Assembly: GCA_020524245.1 (NCBI GenBank)
Contig: JAIVLN010000001.1
Location: forward strand, 1,178,001-1,242,000
Length of the DNA: 64,000 nucleotides
From: Rossellomorea aquimaris
GTDB taxonomy: Bacteria > Bacillota > Bacilli > Bacillales > Fictibacillaceae
Direction: 5' to 3'
Part shown: positions 42,614-52,419 of the stretch, piece after piece
How the letters are laid out: the number at the start of each line of letters is the position of its first letter
How positions within the stretch are numbered: the stretch's first letter is position 1
Translations under genes and position numbers: made by a program
Notes under the pieces: model-generated
The model's database searches: none
Told to the model about the DNA's origin: nothing
Seen by the model: the letters and a program-made list of their open reading frames with translations, nothing else

Positions 42614-44584
42614 TTATTCTTTTTTGAACTTTTTTATCAAGTTACCGAAGATGATATCATCTGAGATTTCATATTGATTCTGAGCTTGTTTATGAATTGG
42701 ACTGCATTGATTAATATTCACTTCTTGCCCCGTCTTAAATTCAAAGCATTCACCGTTACTAAAGATACCGTCCTTGGCCTGTTGATACCATAGGTTTCCG
42801 TTCGTAACACTTCCTGTTCTTAATGCAACGAGTCGGTTTCCTTCAGTAAATAAATCCGTTCCCATAAAATATTGTTTATTGGTTTCAAAACCTAGCATGT
42901 GCAATAAGGTTGGCGCCAAATGGATTTGACCGCCGGTTTTTTCATAGGTTCCCGCAAGCTTATCCTCCGGTAAATGTATGATAAGCGGTACTTGATCATA
43001 TTCTTTGATGAATTCAAAATCATTCTTATCATCAGTAACAAATGTTTCAGAATTTGTTCCCTTCTCCATCACCTTTGCATCGTGATCTCCGTAAAAGACG
43101 ACTATTGAATCATCCCATAATCCTTTCTGTTTAAGTTCTTCCACTAAAATTTTTATGGACTGATCTAAATAGTGCACCGAATGTAGATAATTTTCCAGCA
43201 AATCATTATTTATGCTATCTAGGTCAAGCACTTTATGTTTAGCCGGCATCGGATATGGATGGTGGCTTGTTAATGATATTAAAAATGAATAGAATGGTTT
43301 GTCTTCAGGCATCATATCAACCGATTGACGGAAGAAGTCCGTATCAGAAGCACCCCATCCGATTGTTTCTTCTGGTTGATAATCTTCTTTCGTGTAAAAT
43401 TTATCATACTCTAACGAACTATACATGGAATTTCTATTCCAGAAGCTTCCTTTGAACGCATGATGAGCCGTTGCTAGATATCCATTGTCTTTTAACACTT
43501 TTGAGATACTATCATATTCATTTGTGCTGTATCTGATAAACGCAGATCCAGTAGATAACGGATATAGAGACGTATTCACAAGCAAATCTGCATCTGATGT
43601 CCTGCCTTGTGCTGCTTGATGATAAAAGTTAGGGAAATACGCGCTCTTATTAACTAACTCGTTTAGATAAGGGGTAATTTCTTGGCCTTTCACTTTTCGA
43701 TTAATAACAAAATCTTGTACGGCCTCTAACTGGACAACAATCAAGTTCTTTCCTTCTGCAATCCCAAATGTCTGTTGAGTTGTGTCACCGGTATTCGTTT
43801 TAAACCACTCTTGGATTTCATCCGCTCTCTCTTCAGACACCCTCTTTTTCTTCAGGATGTGATCCACAAAATTCCGCTTCATATCAAAGTAATGGTAGCC
43901 GTAAATACCTGTAAACTTATAGATACTTTCACTTGCAATCATCTTTTCGAGTATCTTTTTCCCGCCATATTGGTAAAAGACGTGTAACGGTTGCTGGATA
44001 CAAAACCAACCAACCATGAAAGCAAGAATTCCGGCAATAATAGCTCGTTTCTTTTCAGAGAACCACTTCTTTTTCCATATTAAGATAAAGAGCGGAATAC
44101 TAAGGAATACATCTAACCAAAACAAGAGATCTTTCAAGTGTATTAAACTAATAATACTGTCAGTCACATTCCCTACTTGGCCCAACTGTAAGAGTAGCGC
44201 TACTGAAGTAAAACCATCGAAATACCGATAATGTACAACATCTGCAAACAAAATAAATGATACAAACGCATTTAAAACGATTAAGATGTAAATTCGCTTT
44301 CGTCTTGTAAAAAAGAGTGACCAAAATGAAAGCAATAGTATATAGCCTAGGCTAATCATCAATAATCCATGTCGAACGGAATTGAAACTTCCTCCGTCAA
44401 ACAGGAAGGCAAACACATTTTTAATGAAACCCCAAACACCATACTTATAAAAGACTGTACCGGTAAGGTCAGCAAACAGATATGTTTTAAACATTAACAA
44501 TAATACGAACAAAATATAATCAGAATAAAAGCTGACTTTTAACGCCATCCATTTAACTTTTTCTAACCACTTATCAACTGCCAT
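42614..44584 (-). CDS. Lipoteichoic acid synthase-like sulfatase-family protein
   Basis: A 656-residue protein from the ATG at 44584, with AGGAG ten bases upstream. Five N-terminal transmembrane segments (about 15-215) precede an extracytoplasmic sulfatase-fold domain. Key elements are NLIVVQLEAVQDFVINRKV, the nucleophile threonine in AAQGRTSDADLLVNTSLYPL, and the metal ligands in VVFYGDHDAKV. LtaS-type enzymes polymerise glycerol-phosphate from phosphatidylglycerol, releasing diacylglycerol, which the lipid kinase gene nearby could recycle. YfnI-, YqgS- or YvgJ-type specialisation cannot be told apart here. Confidence 0.92.
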   Translation of the reverse strand: MAVDKWLEKVKWMALKVSFYSDYILFVLLLMFKTYLFADLTGTVFYKYGVWGFIKNVFAFLFDGGSFNSVRHGLLMISLGYILLLSFWSLFFTRRKRIYILIVLNAFVSFILFADVVHYRYFDGFTSVALLLQLGQVGNVTDSIISLIHLKDLLFWLDVFLSIPLFILIWKKKWFSEKKRAIIAGILAFMVGWFCIQQPLHVFYQYGGKKILEKMIASESIYKFTGIYGYHYFDMKRNFVDHILKKKRVSEERADEIQEWFKTNTGDTTQQTFGIAEGKNLIVVQLEAVQDFVINRKVKGQEITPYLNELVNKSAYFPNFYHQAAQGRTSDADLLVNTSLYPLSTGSAFIRYSTNEYDSISKVLKDNGYLATAHHAFKGSFWNRNSMYSSLEYDKFYTKEDYQPEETIGWGASDTDFFRQSVDMMPEDKPFYSFLISLTSHHPYPMPAKHKVLDLDSINNDLLENYLHSVHYLDQSIKILVEELKQKGLWDDSIVVFYGDHDAKVMEKGTNSETFVTDDKNDFEFIKEYDQVPLIIHLPEDKLAGTYEKTGGQIHLAPTLLHMLGFETNKQYFMGTDLFTEGNRLVALRTGSVTNGNLWYQQAKDGIFSNGECFEFKTGQEVNINQCSPIHKQAQNQYEISDDIIFGNLIKKFKKE

Positions 44585-44670
44585 TATGTATGTACTCCTA
44601 ATGAAAAATTTACAAACTCTATGTAAATTTAACACAAAATTTACATTTGGAGAACCATTTGCACAATATG

Positions 44671-45747
44671 TCAGTTATTTGATCTTGTTGGTTTCACACC
44701 AATTTTTCCAACTGTAAAAGCTCCTAATGGCGTTAAATTAAACAGATATGTCACAACAATGGGTCCTATGATACCTATTAAAAAGGTTGTAAAACCATAT
44801 GTCATTAAACTTACTCCACCTGATTTACTGTAATACAGATTAAGTACCTGAAAGAATAACGGATGCAGTAAATAAATACCGAATGAGAATTGACTTATGA
44901 TCCCGATTACGCGAGGTACGGGCTTTAATTTATCTCCAATCATGAACAAAATGAACAATACAAAAATCGTATAAGCGATGACATCCACTCGATTCGATGA
45001 AATTGACGTGAGGATTTTCTCGGACCTTAAATAAATGAGCACCATCCCCAAAAGCAAAACACCGAGCAAGATGACATATCTGAGTTTGGAAATTACCCCC
45101 CTGAAGCGTTCAATATCTTTTCCAATATAGAATGCAGCTGTAAAGTAAATTAACCAACCAAAGAAAGGGATGCGGGAAAAATCATACCAAATATAAGATG
45201 CATTCGAGAGGCCAAATGGTTCAACAAAATTAACGATTCCTAGATAAGTAAAGTTGATGATAGCTGCAATGAATAGAATAAGCAATGGAGAGGCTTTAGA
45301 GAGATAACGTTGAAAAAACATATGGAGGAAGTAAAATTGCATGATAATCAAGATGAAGTATCCATGCCATCTACCAAGGAGAAGTATATCCTTCAAATGG
45401 AGCAGGAAATCTAGGAATGGCATTGAATATATGTAAAAATCATACAACGCATAAATCGTACCAACAAAGAGATAAGGTAGAAGAATATACTTTATCCTTT
45501 TTTTAAGGAAACCATTAGGCGTACCGTTACGATAAGAGTGAGAGATAAGGATCTCTGAGATTAAGATAAAAGTTGGTGTAGCGAACATAAGAAGTAATTG
45601 GACGTACCGAACAGGAGCTTCTTTCTGTGGGGAGAATTCATAGTTCATAATCGTTACTGTTAAAGTATGAATCACTACGACAGCAATACAAGCAACCGCT
45701 CTAATTAGGAATATTTCATTAATGAAAGTCTTCTTCGATTCGCTCAT
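44671..45747 (-). CDS. Acyltransferase family 3 membrane protein
   Basis: About 358 residues with ten or so transmembrane segments. It has the acyltransferase-3 opening FINEIFLIRAVACIAVVVIHTLTV with the catalytic-type histidine, then ISHSYRN and FFLHMFFQRYL-like motifs. Such enzymes O-acetylate cell-surface polymers. The start is uncertain: the ATG at 45747 has AGGGA eight bases upstream; other in-frame ATGs lie at 45750 and 45804. It lies close to the LTA synthase gene, so teichoic acid or polysaccharide acylation is plausible. Confidence 0.82.
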   Translation of the reverse strand: MSESKKTFINEIFLIRAVACIAVVVIHTLTVTIMNYEFSPQKEAPVRYVQLLLMFATPTFILISEILISHSYRNGTPNGFLKKRIKYILLPYLFVGTIYALYDFYIYSMPFLDFLLHLKDILLLGRWHGYFILIIMQFYFLHMFFQRYLSKASPLLILFIAAIINFTYLGIVNFVEPFGLSNASYIWYDFSRIPFFGWLIYFTAAFYIGKDIERFRGVISKLRYVILLGVLLLGMVLIYLRSEKILTSISSNRVDVIAYTIFVLFILFMIGDKLKPVPRVIGIISQFSFGIYLLHPLFFQVLNLYYSKSGGVSLMTYGFTTFLIGIIGPIVVTYLFNLTPLGAFTVGKIGVKPTRSNN

Positions 45748-45887
45748 CATGTCAATCCCTGCCATATTGTTGTATTTTATTATGTGATAGATGGTCTGGA
45801 ACATACATTAGCATCATCGTTGAAGATTTTTATTTAGAGTGGGACAGTCAATCCATCAGCATTTGTAAATTCGGGGGGAGATAAAGC

Positions 45888-46058
45888 ATGTATAAATATT
45901 TTTTCTACTTTTTCTTACTATTGATATTACCTTTGCCGATTACAATGACATCTACTTCATTCATTTTTTTACATAGCGGTCTTATAATCGGCTATTTAAT
46001 CATTTGGCTGGTAGCCTTCCTAACCAAAGATGATAACAACAAAGACCTTACAGAGTAA
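45888..46058 (+). CDS. 56-residue small membrane protein
   Basis: A 56-codon frame with GGGGGGAG seven bases before the ATG. The peptide has two hydrophobic segments: YKYFFYFFLLLILPLPITM and FLHSGLIIGYLIIWLVAFL, then a hydrophilic end (TKDDNNKDLTE). I recognise no family. The strong ribosome site and clean membrane profile support coding. It sits alone between the acyltransferase gene and a lipoprotein gene. Confidence 0.6.
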   Translation: MYKYFFYFFLLLILPLPITMTSTSFIFLHSGLIIGYLIIWLVAFLTKDDNNKDLTE

Positions 46059-46181
46059 AAGTCTCTGTTATAGGTTATCTTTCTCTAAAAATGTCACTTA
46101 ATGTGTTATGGATTCGTCTATGGTTTTAGAGTAAAAACTGGTGAACTCAATTTAATCAACATATCATAGGGGGAACGGTCC

Positions 46182-46763
46182 ATGAAACACTTCCTTTTTT
46201 ATTCTGTTATCTTCAGTATTCTTTTGTTTTCAACCGCTTGTTCTTTTTCAAACGTTTCGAACTCAAATGAACAAGATGCTCAATCATCTGGAGCAGGTCC
46301 CATAAATGAGAAGTCCGAAAATGTTATTGTAAAAAACAAAAGTGATTTGTTTCATTTACAATTAGAATCTACAAAGAGTGTTTTGCAACCTCATGAAAAA
46401 GAGAGCATTTCCGCAAAAGTAAAGTACATAGGTCCAGAGGAAGAAATCACAATAGAACATGGGGGTTTCACACCAATCCTATTTACGGTGACTGAAAACT
46501 CGAGGAATATTACGATTGATCCAGTACAACCGTCTATTTTACTGAGTACTACATACAAGAAGAACAAGTGGTATACATACGAATTCACAAAAACCGGAGG
46601 TATAGGTCAAGACCCATTTCTTTTGGAATACTTCAATGAAGACGGATTTCCAAAAGGAGAATATACCATAAAAGCAGAATTTTCATTTGAGCATGACGAA
46701 AAAAATATCGTTGTAGATGAACATACAATTGAAATTGGAAAGATTGATATCAGCGTAAGGTGA
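46182..46763 (+). CDS. Putative lipoprotein of unknown function
   Basis: A 193-residue protein with a lipobox signal (FSILLFSTAC, cysteine near residue 20). The mature part begins with a Ser/Asn-rich linker, then a beta-rich region with LQLESTKSVLQPHEKESISAKVKYIGPEEEITIEHGG and ends FSFEHDEKNIVVDEHTIEIGKIDISV. The alternating strands suggest an immunoglobulin-like fold similar to intracellular proteinase inhibitor-type (BsuPI) domains, but this is only an impression. It likely forms a short operon with the next gene. Confidence 0.65.
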   Translation: MKHFLFYSVIFSILLFSTACSFSNVSNSNEQDAQSSGAGPINEKSENVIVKNKSDLFHLQLESTKSVLQPHEKESISAKVKYIGPEEEITIEHGGFTPILFTVTENSRNITIDPVQPSILLSTTYKKNKWYTYEFTKTGGIGQDPFLLEYFNEDGFPKGEYTIKAEFSFEHDEKNIVVDEHTIEIGKIDISVR

Positions 46764-46805
46764 GTTAAGGGAACATCTATTTTGCCAATACAATCAGGAG
46801 GAAAT

Positions 46806-47297
46806 ATGAGAAAAGAAGATTTTCTAAAAGAGTTAGACGAGATTATTGAAGATAAGCTATTTATCGGAGATTCTATGGACGATTTAGATAATGAAATATC
46901 GCAAAATACTTGGTCTATTTCTATGAGTCAAGAATTGGCAAATGAATTTACGACCGAAGATTTAAAGTCATTCTTTAATCACGTCCAAAACAATAGAAAA
47001 GAACAGATACTAAAATACAGTGACCATAATATGATTTTCTATGTTTGGTTTGATTGGCTATCAGGACAACTCCGATTCAATCTTATATCTGATTTCCACA
47101 AAAAATTACCGTTTGGTGGTAAATACAAAATCATTGAGAATATAGAACTAATCCTTAATGAATTTTTGCAATTTCCCTATCACGATGGTCTTCCGATTAT
47201 AGAAATTGAAGAAGAAGCTGAGGAAGATGAAGTAGAGGAAGATGAAGAAAATTTTGAACCATTAAATGTCTATTCAGTCATAATTACTAATCATTAG
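46806..47297 (+). CDS. Acidic cytosolic protein of unknown function
   Basis: A 163-residue protein from the ATG at 46806, chosen for the CAGGAGGAA site. It has no signal or membrane segment. The middle FYVWFDWLSGQLRFNLISDFHKKLPFGGKYKII is conserved-looking, and the C-terminal part is a run of acidic residues (EEEAEEDEVEEDEENFE). It resembles small Bacillus hypothetical proteins seen near toxin-immunity loci, but I see no toxin gene here. No function is assigned. Confidence 0.6.
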   Translation: MRKEDFLKELDEIIEDKLFIGDSMDDLDNEISQNTWSISMSQELANEFTTEDLKSFFNHVQNNRKEQILKYSDHNMIFYVWFDWLSGQLRFNLISDFHKKLPFGGKYKIIENIELILNEFLQFPYHDGLPIIEIEEEAEEDEVEEDEENFEPLNVYSVIITNH

Positions 47298-47368
47298 TGA
47301 ATCCTCTCCTCTTTTTAAAAAATCCCCTTTTTTCATACGATTTGAGGTGGTAAAGATTTATTCTGTAG

Positions 47369-47404
47369 AAAAGGAACTTTCCAGGTGGGAAAGTTCCTTT
47401 TTTA
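47369..47404. terminator. Bidirectional terminator
   Basis: AAAGGAACTTTCC and GGGAAAGTTCCTTT form a 12-bp stem with A and T runs, between convergent genes. Confidence 0.92.
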
Positions 47405-47406
47405 AA

Positions 47407-48861
47407 TTAATATGTTGTGAGTCGCAGGAACTTTTGCACTGCATATACCCCTCTTTGCAGGAAGGTCAGCGTGCCTGTATATTCATCAAACTCGACGGTG
47501 TACTTTCCACCGTCATTCGTCCATAGCCGTTCGAAGTAAGCGTCCACTTCTTGCACCACTTCAGAGTCGTTCGGTCCCTGGATTTGCAGGTCGGCCTCCA
47601 GGTTGAACGCTTCTAGGTTCCGCTTCGTGTAGTTGGCGGATCCTGCAATGATCGTCGATTCTTTTTTACCCTTAATATACATCATTTTTGTGTGGTATTG
47701 CTCCATCGTCGTATTGTACCAGCGGACGTCAATTTTGCCCTCCGAATCCTCTACCATTTCGGTTGCAACAGGGATGTTCGGTAAGCCAGTTTTCTTGTTT
47801 CCGAATGCGACCTGGTTCGGATCGAGGATGATTTGCACATCGACTCCACGTTTTGATGCTTTGATGAGTGGTTCAATTACCGATCGGTCGGCGATATAGA
47901 ACATACCGAGCCGGATTTTCTGGCCGGGCAGCGTTTTTTCAATCGCTTCTACAATATGTTTATGAGCTTTTCCCTCTGTAAAATATTGCAGTTTGTACTG
48001 ACCTTCGGTTGGGTTTGCGTCCGGTTTCGGTTCGTACGTTGGTAGCTTTACCCCTTTTTCCGACATGTTTACAGCCGCTTGTTCTGCCTGGATGATTTCT
48101 TGAATGATCGGTCCTTTGATTTCGAAAGCGACGTTGTTGTGATATCCGGATTCATCATGTGGATTGGCTGTTGATACCAGCGCCGTCTTTTCTGTAGCGA
48201 CAATCTTACGATGGTTCGCTTTTACATTTAAAAGTTTCAGGTATGAGCGTGCTGTCAAATCTGGTGCTGTGCTCGCAAACGGGTTCATGATCCAGCCGTC
48301 GCCCTTTTGTCCGAACCATTGAAAAAACATCCGCCAAACACCGGAGTACAGTGGGTTTGAATCTCTAAGACGGTTCAAGTTCGTATAGACCACTTCCACA
48401 CCATGTTCTTCTAGCTTGGATAACCGATTGGACTCATAAGACTTGTAGCCAGTGTTGATTTCGTCTGATATGAAAACGACTTTGATGTCCGGATTCTGCT
48501 TTTTCTTTTTGATGATTGCTTCGGCCAGGTTTTCACTGATAGGTGGGAACTCTTTTTTCGGGTCATGATACCCGTTGAACATAAACATGTCGATAACAAT
48601 GAACTCTTCCGCTTCCGAGATGATTTCATTTATTCGGTTAAAAATATTAAGCTCATGATTCACTTGATCGCCTTTTTTGTATGTGAGGTCATACAGGAAC
48701 TTTACGTCATCCACCTGGTAGACTTCACTTTCGTAAGCAATCCCCTCGGGTAAAGGCTTGTACGTATGATAGATCATAGTCGATATGTAAATCAGAAGGA
48801 GAACCCAGACTAAGCTCCATACAACTGTTTTCTTTCGTAACTGGATCTTTTTCAACGACAA
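47407..48861 (-). CDS. Phospholipase D-like/cardiolipin synthase-family protein
   Basis: A 484-residue protein with one N-terminal membrane segment (KTVVWSLVWVLLLIYISTMIY). Two HKD-type motifs lie at about residues 215-235 (ANHRKIVATEKTALVSTAN) and 395-420 (YHTKMMYIKGKKESTIIAGSANYT). Each keeps His-x-Lys and the Ser-x-Asn-type tail, but the usual Asp is Glu in the first and Lys in the second. It would act at the membrane on phospholipids, though the altered Asp positions mean activity is uncertain. Its G+C content is higher than that of the left part of the window. Confidence 0.85.
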   Translation of the reverse strand: MSLKKIQLRKKTVVWSLVWVLLLIYISTMIYHTYKPLPEGIAYESEVYQVDDVKFLYDLTYKKGDQVNHELNIFNRINEIISEAEEFIVIDMFMFNGYHDPKKEFPPISENLAEAIIKKKKQNPDIKVVFISDEINTGYKSYESNRLSKLEEHGVEVVYTNLNRLRDSNPLYSGVWRMFFQWFGQKGDGWIMNPFASTAPDLTARSYLKLLNVKANHRKIVATEKTALVSTANPHDESGYHNNVAFEIKGPIIQEIIQAEQAAVNMSEKGVKLPTYEPKPDANPTEGQYKLQYFTEGKAHKHIVEAIEKTLPGQKIRLGMFYIADRSVIEPLIKASKRGVDVQIILDPNQVAFGNKKTGLPNIPVATEMVEDSEGKIDVRWYNTTMEQYHTKMMYIKGKKESTIIAGSANYTKRNLEAFNLEADLQIQGPNDSEVVQEVDAYFERLWTNDGGKYTVEFDEYTGTLTFLQRGVYAVQKFLRLTTY

Positions 48862-48948
48862 CTCCCCATTTCTATATCTATTGGTTAATCTAAGCAGGAT
48901 CTACTAACTGTATTTATTCCCCAAAACAAAGCTGACGACACTTATTTG

Positions 48949-49007
48949 GTGCCAGGTACCATTTTTATTTCCTACTCTCCCAACGGTTGCAATATGGTAC
49001 CTGGCAC
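48949..49007. repeat. REP-like 59-bp inverted-repeat element
   Basis: GTGCCAGGTACC and GGTACCTGGCAC are perfect inverted copies at the ends of a 59-bp segment, the same size as the elements at 31546 and 61658. It sits in the gap between the PLD-like and YhcR-like genes. Confidence 0.75.
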
Positions 49008-49043
49008 TGAATGGCTTCCATACTCTCCCAAGGGGTCAAAAAA

Positions 49044-49078
49044 GGTGCCAGGCACCCCTCAGTGGGTTGCCTGGCACC
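49044..49078. repeat. REP-like inverted repeat, second copy in the same gap
   Basis: GGTGCCAGGCACC and a second TGCCTGGCACC arm face each other across 10 bases. On the plus strand the second arm is followed by TTTTT, so it could also end transcripts. CATACTCTCCCAA between the two elements repeats the interior word of the first. Confidence 0.65.
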
Positions 49079-49086
49079 TTTTTGAT

Positions 49087-52000
49087 TTAGTCTTCTTCTA
49101 AGATGTTGTCGATGGTTTCAATTAATTCTTCAGCGAGTTCGGGGGCGATGTGTTTTCCGCTCTTCTTCTCGATCCAGCTTTGGAGTTGTTTAAGTTTCTT
49201 ATGTTGCGCCTTAATATTTTGTTCGTTTTCGATCGAGTCGATTTTGGAGATCATCGATTGGGAGATTCCATGGTTCTTGAACTTCCCTTCCTCTGCTCCT
49301 ACTTCAATCATTTCGCGTAGTTCTTCCAAACCTTCACCCATATCGGATTCGTCCTCTTCTTCACCAAAGTAGAACGTTTGGATGTCTTCTTTGTTGAAAT
49401 TTTGGTCGATGGATCGGATGTCGACTTGGTGTCTTTCGTCATCATCGTATTGTTCTTCTGAGAACGTAAGTGTGTTTCCTTCGAGCACTTTCCACTCACC
49501 GTTATTTACTCGGTAAACGGTTTTCTGTACACCTACACCCTCTCCGTCGGTTGCTTCAACCATATACGTTACGTTTTCATCATTGTCATCTTCTTCACCA
49601 TTGCCTGCCTGACGAGTCACGGTCGTTGTCGGTGCGACGTAGTCACTGCTGATGCGAGCGTCTGGATACACTTCAATCGGTTCACCGAAACGCTCAATAT
49701 AGTTAACTGTTGCGTCCAGGTCTATTGGCCCCTGAACAGGGTTTGCTCCTAGTTCATCTAATCGGTAACGGTCTGTGCCGTGTGGATACATGTAGCTGTT
49801 CACAACGACTGTATAGGTTGCCGCTGGATCGACTTCCGTTCCATCTGGCAAGTACAGATCAACGACTTCGTTCGTCTCTTCATTCCATGTGTAACGGAAC
49901 CCTGCAATGCTCAGATCGGGTCCGTATGTCGGATGGAATTGCGTGTTCAACACGTGGCGTACATCTTCACCGGTGAGCTCAATTTTTACCAACGTATTGC
50001 CGAATGGTTGGATGTTGTACAACTCGCCCCAAGTGATTTCACCTGCATCGAGATCGTCTCGGATTCCTCCCCCGTTCATCAAGGCAAAGTCCGCATTCAT
50101 TTCTGTGCGCATACCTTCCGCGATCAGGTTGCCGAGTGCATTGTCCCCTACGAGACCTTTTTCAGCATACCCACCTTCAATCGCAATCACTGCTTCTCCA
50201 ACGACTTCATTTAATTTCGGTCCGACGAAATCCAGGTATTCATCGAGTTGTGCTGTCACAACTGCGTCTGGTGTTACACCGTTCTGTACAACGTCCACGA
50301 TTTCTGCTGACTTTTTCACAATGTCGTTCGTGACTGGATCGATTTCGAGATCAACATCAGAAAACGCCATGCCGTATTCCCAGGATTGAACGATCAGCTT
50401 GTTATCAACGACTGTGTTTACTTTTACATGGTTATGCCCTGCAAAAATAACGTCTACGGCATCATTGATGTTGTTCGCTAGCTCAGCCGCTTCGCCAGTC
50501 GCAACGTCTCCGTTCATATCAACCGGTTCATGCGCGAGCACAACGATGGCTTCAACGCCTTGCGCCTGCAATTCTGGAACGTAACGATTCACCGCTTCCG
50601 CTTCATCTGTAAAACGAACATTTTGGATGCCGTCCGGAATGACCATACTTGGCGTGTCTTCCGTTACCACGCCGATAAAACCGATCTTCGTGCCGCCGAT
50701 TTCGAAAATTTTATACGGATCAAGGACCTTCTCGCCTGTGTCCTTATACTCGACATTCGCTCCTAAAAGCGGGAAGTCCATGCCGTCGTAGTCTGCAAGT
50801 CCGTCCGGATGCGTTCCGCCGTTCACGAGGCGGAGCATTTCATCAACGCCTTCGTCAAACTCGTGGTTTCCTGCAACTCCAACGTCAAATCCGACCGCTT
50901 CCATCAGCTCAACGGTTGGCTCGTCCTGTAAAAGTGCGGACACCGGAGAGCTTGCGCCGACCATGTCGCCAGCATGTACTGTCAACGTGTTCGGATTGGT
51001 CGCCTCGCGTTCTTTCAAGTAAGTCGCTAAGAAATCGATGCGTCCATAGGACTTGTCTCCGTCGCGTTTCGTCACATCAATTTTTCCATGTAAATCGTTT
51101 AGACCGAGCAATTGAACCTTAATCAGGTCTCCGGTACCGCTGTCTTTCTTCGTATATCCAGCATCGGTTGCATCTCGCTCTTCAAAGAAAAAGACGCGGT
51201 TTTCGACCGGGATGTCCTCCCATTTTTCAGGAGCGACATATTCTTTTGTGAAATAGTCTCCGACGAACTTGTCTGGTCCGCCACGCTTATTGAAACGGAA
51301 CTCGTAAGGTAATTCTTCGATCGGGTTGGCTGGGTCCCACATTCCGCGACCGTTCTCTATCGCTTCTTTCGCGGCTGCATTATACACTTCAAAATGCTTC
51401 AGGTTCGGGTGTATGAAATAAGGTACGGCGCGCCCGAGACGAACCATCTCCTGGTTTACGTCCATCTCACCCTTATGGATATGACCAAGTAGACGACCGT
51501 AGTCATCTAACGGCTGTTCGCCGACTTCAACCGTAATCTTTGTACCGGCCGGGAGCAGTCGTTTCAACTCTTCTGTCGCTTGTTCTGCATGATAGCCTTG
51601 GGATTCGCCGTTGTAGTTCGTTTCCGGCGTATCGATGGATAGCATCCGGATTTTCGTGGATCCTAAGATTGGGTCGGTTACATGGACCGTGTCACCATCA
51701 ACGACGCGATCGATTGTCGCTTCATAGGACTCTTGTGGTTTTGGTGCTGGTGGTTGAGGCTCAACCAGCTTGAAGTCTTCCATTTTTCTCGGTAAAAGTT
51801 GATAGTCATAGTACTGACCGACGATTGCTGTCACGTCGTACCACTTGCCTTCTTGAAGAGACGTAACATCGATGGCCGTTGCGTTCTCAACACGAAGCGT
51901 CACGCCTTGTAAACTATCATCGATGAATGCAATGTTGTAGCCGCTTCCTGCCGTGTTGCTAGGAATAGACTGAATGTAACCTCGGACGTTTACAAGAGAG

Positions 52001-52419
52001 CCTTCCAACGGCTCCGCTTGATCCATATAGAGAGTATCTAGATTCGTAGTTTGTGGCGCAGGAAGGGCATTCCCGCTAGAAAGGATATCAACGGTACCAG
52101 GTACGATTTCCGTTAAGCCGTTATAAGTTTTGATTTCACCTGTGACCTGGATTTGTTGGCCTTCTTGCAGATCTACTAGATTTTCATTGAAAGAAAATAC
52201 ATTGATTCCTGCCGTCTCGTCTTGTATGTATGCCGATAGATTGCTGCCTGTAAAATCTGCGGTCACAACCCCTTCAACCGTGACTGTCTGTCCTGTCATG
52301 GTCTTTGCGTCAGAGATCGACGTTGTCGCCGCTTTTGCCATTCCGGCTGGTAGCAAAGCAATCAACATCGCTAACATGACCATGAAGGTTGTACATTTTT
52401 TCATGAGCGAATGATGCAT
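49087..52419 (-). CDS. Secreted YhcR-like nuclease/5'-nucleotidase
   Basis: A protein of about 1110 residues from the ATG at 52419 (GGGAGG upstream). Signal peptide about 1-30. An OB-fold domain (about 35-225, AKTMTGQTVTVEGVV) precedes a staphylococcal-nuclease domain (about 235-365, ATIDRVVDGDTVHV, with DYGRLLGHIH) and a 5'-nucleotidase of the metallophosphatase type (about 435-900: LNDLHGKIDV, GNHEFDEG, AGHNHVKV; C-terminal domain with NGGGIRDDLDAGEITWGE). A charged tail closes it. B. subtilis YhcR has the same nuclease-nucleotidase order and is wall-anchored; I see no LPXTG-type sorting signal or SLH module here. It likely degrades external nucleic acids for phosphate. Confidence 0.92.
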   Translation of the reverse strand: MHHSLMKKCTTFMVMLAMLIALLPAGMAKAATTSISDAKTMTGQTVTVEGVVTADFTGSNLSAYIQDETAGINVFSFNENLVDLQEGQQIQVTGEIKTYNGLTEIVPGTVDILSSGNALPAPQTTNLDTLYMDQAEPLEGSLVNVRGYIQSIPSNTAGSGYNIAFIDDSLQGVTLRVENATAIDVTSLQEGKWYDVTAIVGQYYDYQLLPRKMEDFKLVEPQPPAPKPQESYEATIDRVVDGDTVHVTDPILGSTKIRMLSIDTPETNYNGESQGYHAEQATEELKRLLPAGTKITVEVGEQPLDDYGRLLGHIHKGEMDVNQEMVRLGRAVPYFIHPNLKHFEVYNAAAKEAIENGRGMWDPANPIEELPYEFRFNKRGGPDKFVGDYFTKEYVAPEKWEDIPVENRVFFFEERDATDAGYTKKDSGTGDLIKVQLLGLNDLHGKIDVTKRDGDKSYGRIDFLATYLKEREATNPNTLTVHAGDMVGASSPVSALLQDEPTVELMEAVGFDVGVAGNHEFDEGVDEMLRLVNGGTHPDGLADYDGMDFPLLGANVEYKDTGEKVLDPYKIFEIGGTKIGFIGVVTEDTPSMVIPDGIQNVRFTDEAEAVNRYVPELQAQGVEAIVVLAHEPVDMNGDVATGEAAELANNINDAVDVIFAGHNHVKVNTVVDNKLIVQSWEYGMAFSDVDLEIDPVTNDIVKKSAEIVDVVQNGVTPDAVVTAQLDEYLDFVGPKLNEVVGEAVIAIEGGYAEKGLVGDNALGNLIAEGMRTEMNADFALMNGGGIRDDLDAGEITWGELYNIQPFGNTLVKIELTGEDVRHVLNTQFHPTYGPDLSIAGFRYTWNEETNEVVDLYLPDGTEVDPAATYTVVVNSYMYPHGTDRYRLDELGANPVQGPIDLDATVNYIERFGEPIEVYPDARISSDYVAPTTTVTRQAGNGEEDDNDENVTYMVEATDGEGVGVQKTVYRVNNGEWKVLEGNTLTFSEEQYDDDERHQVDIRSIDQNFNKEDIQTFYFGEEEDESDMGEGLEELREMIEVGAEEGKFKNHGISQSMISKIDSIENEQNIKAQHKKLKQLQSWIEKKSGKHIAPELAEELIETIDNILEED

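Noticed and set aside
49907-50389. 160-codon antisense frame in the YhcR-like gene
   Set aside because: It lies opposite conserved nucleotidase codons, in a G+C-richer stretch where stop-free frames arise by chance.
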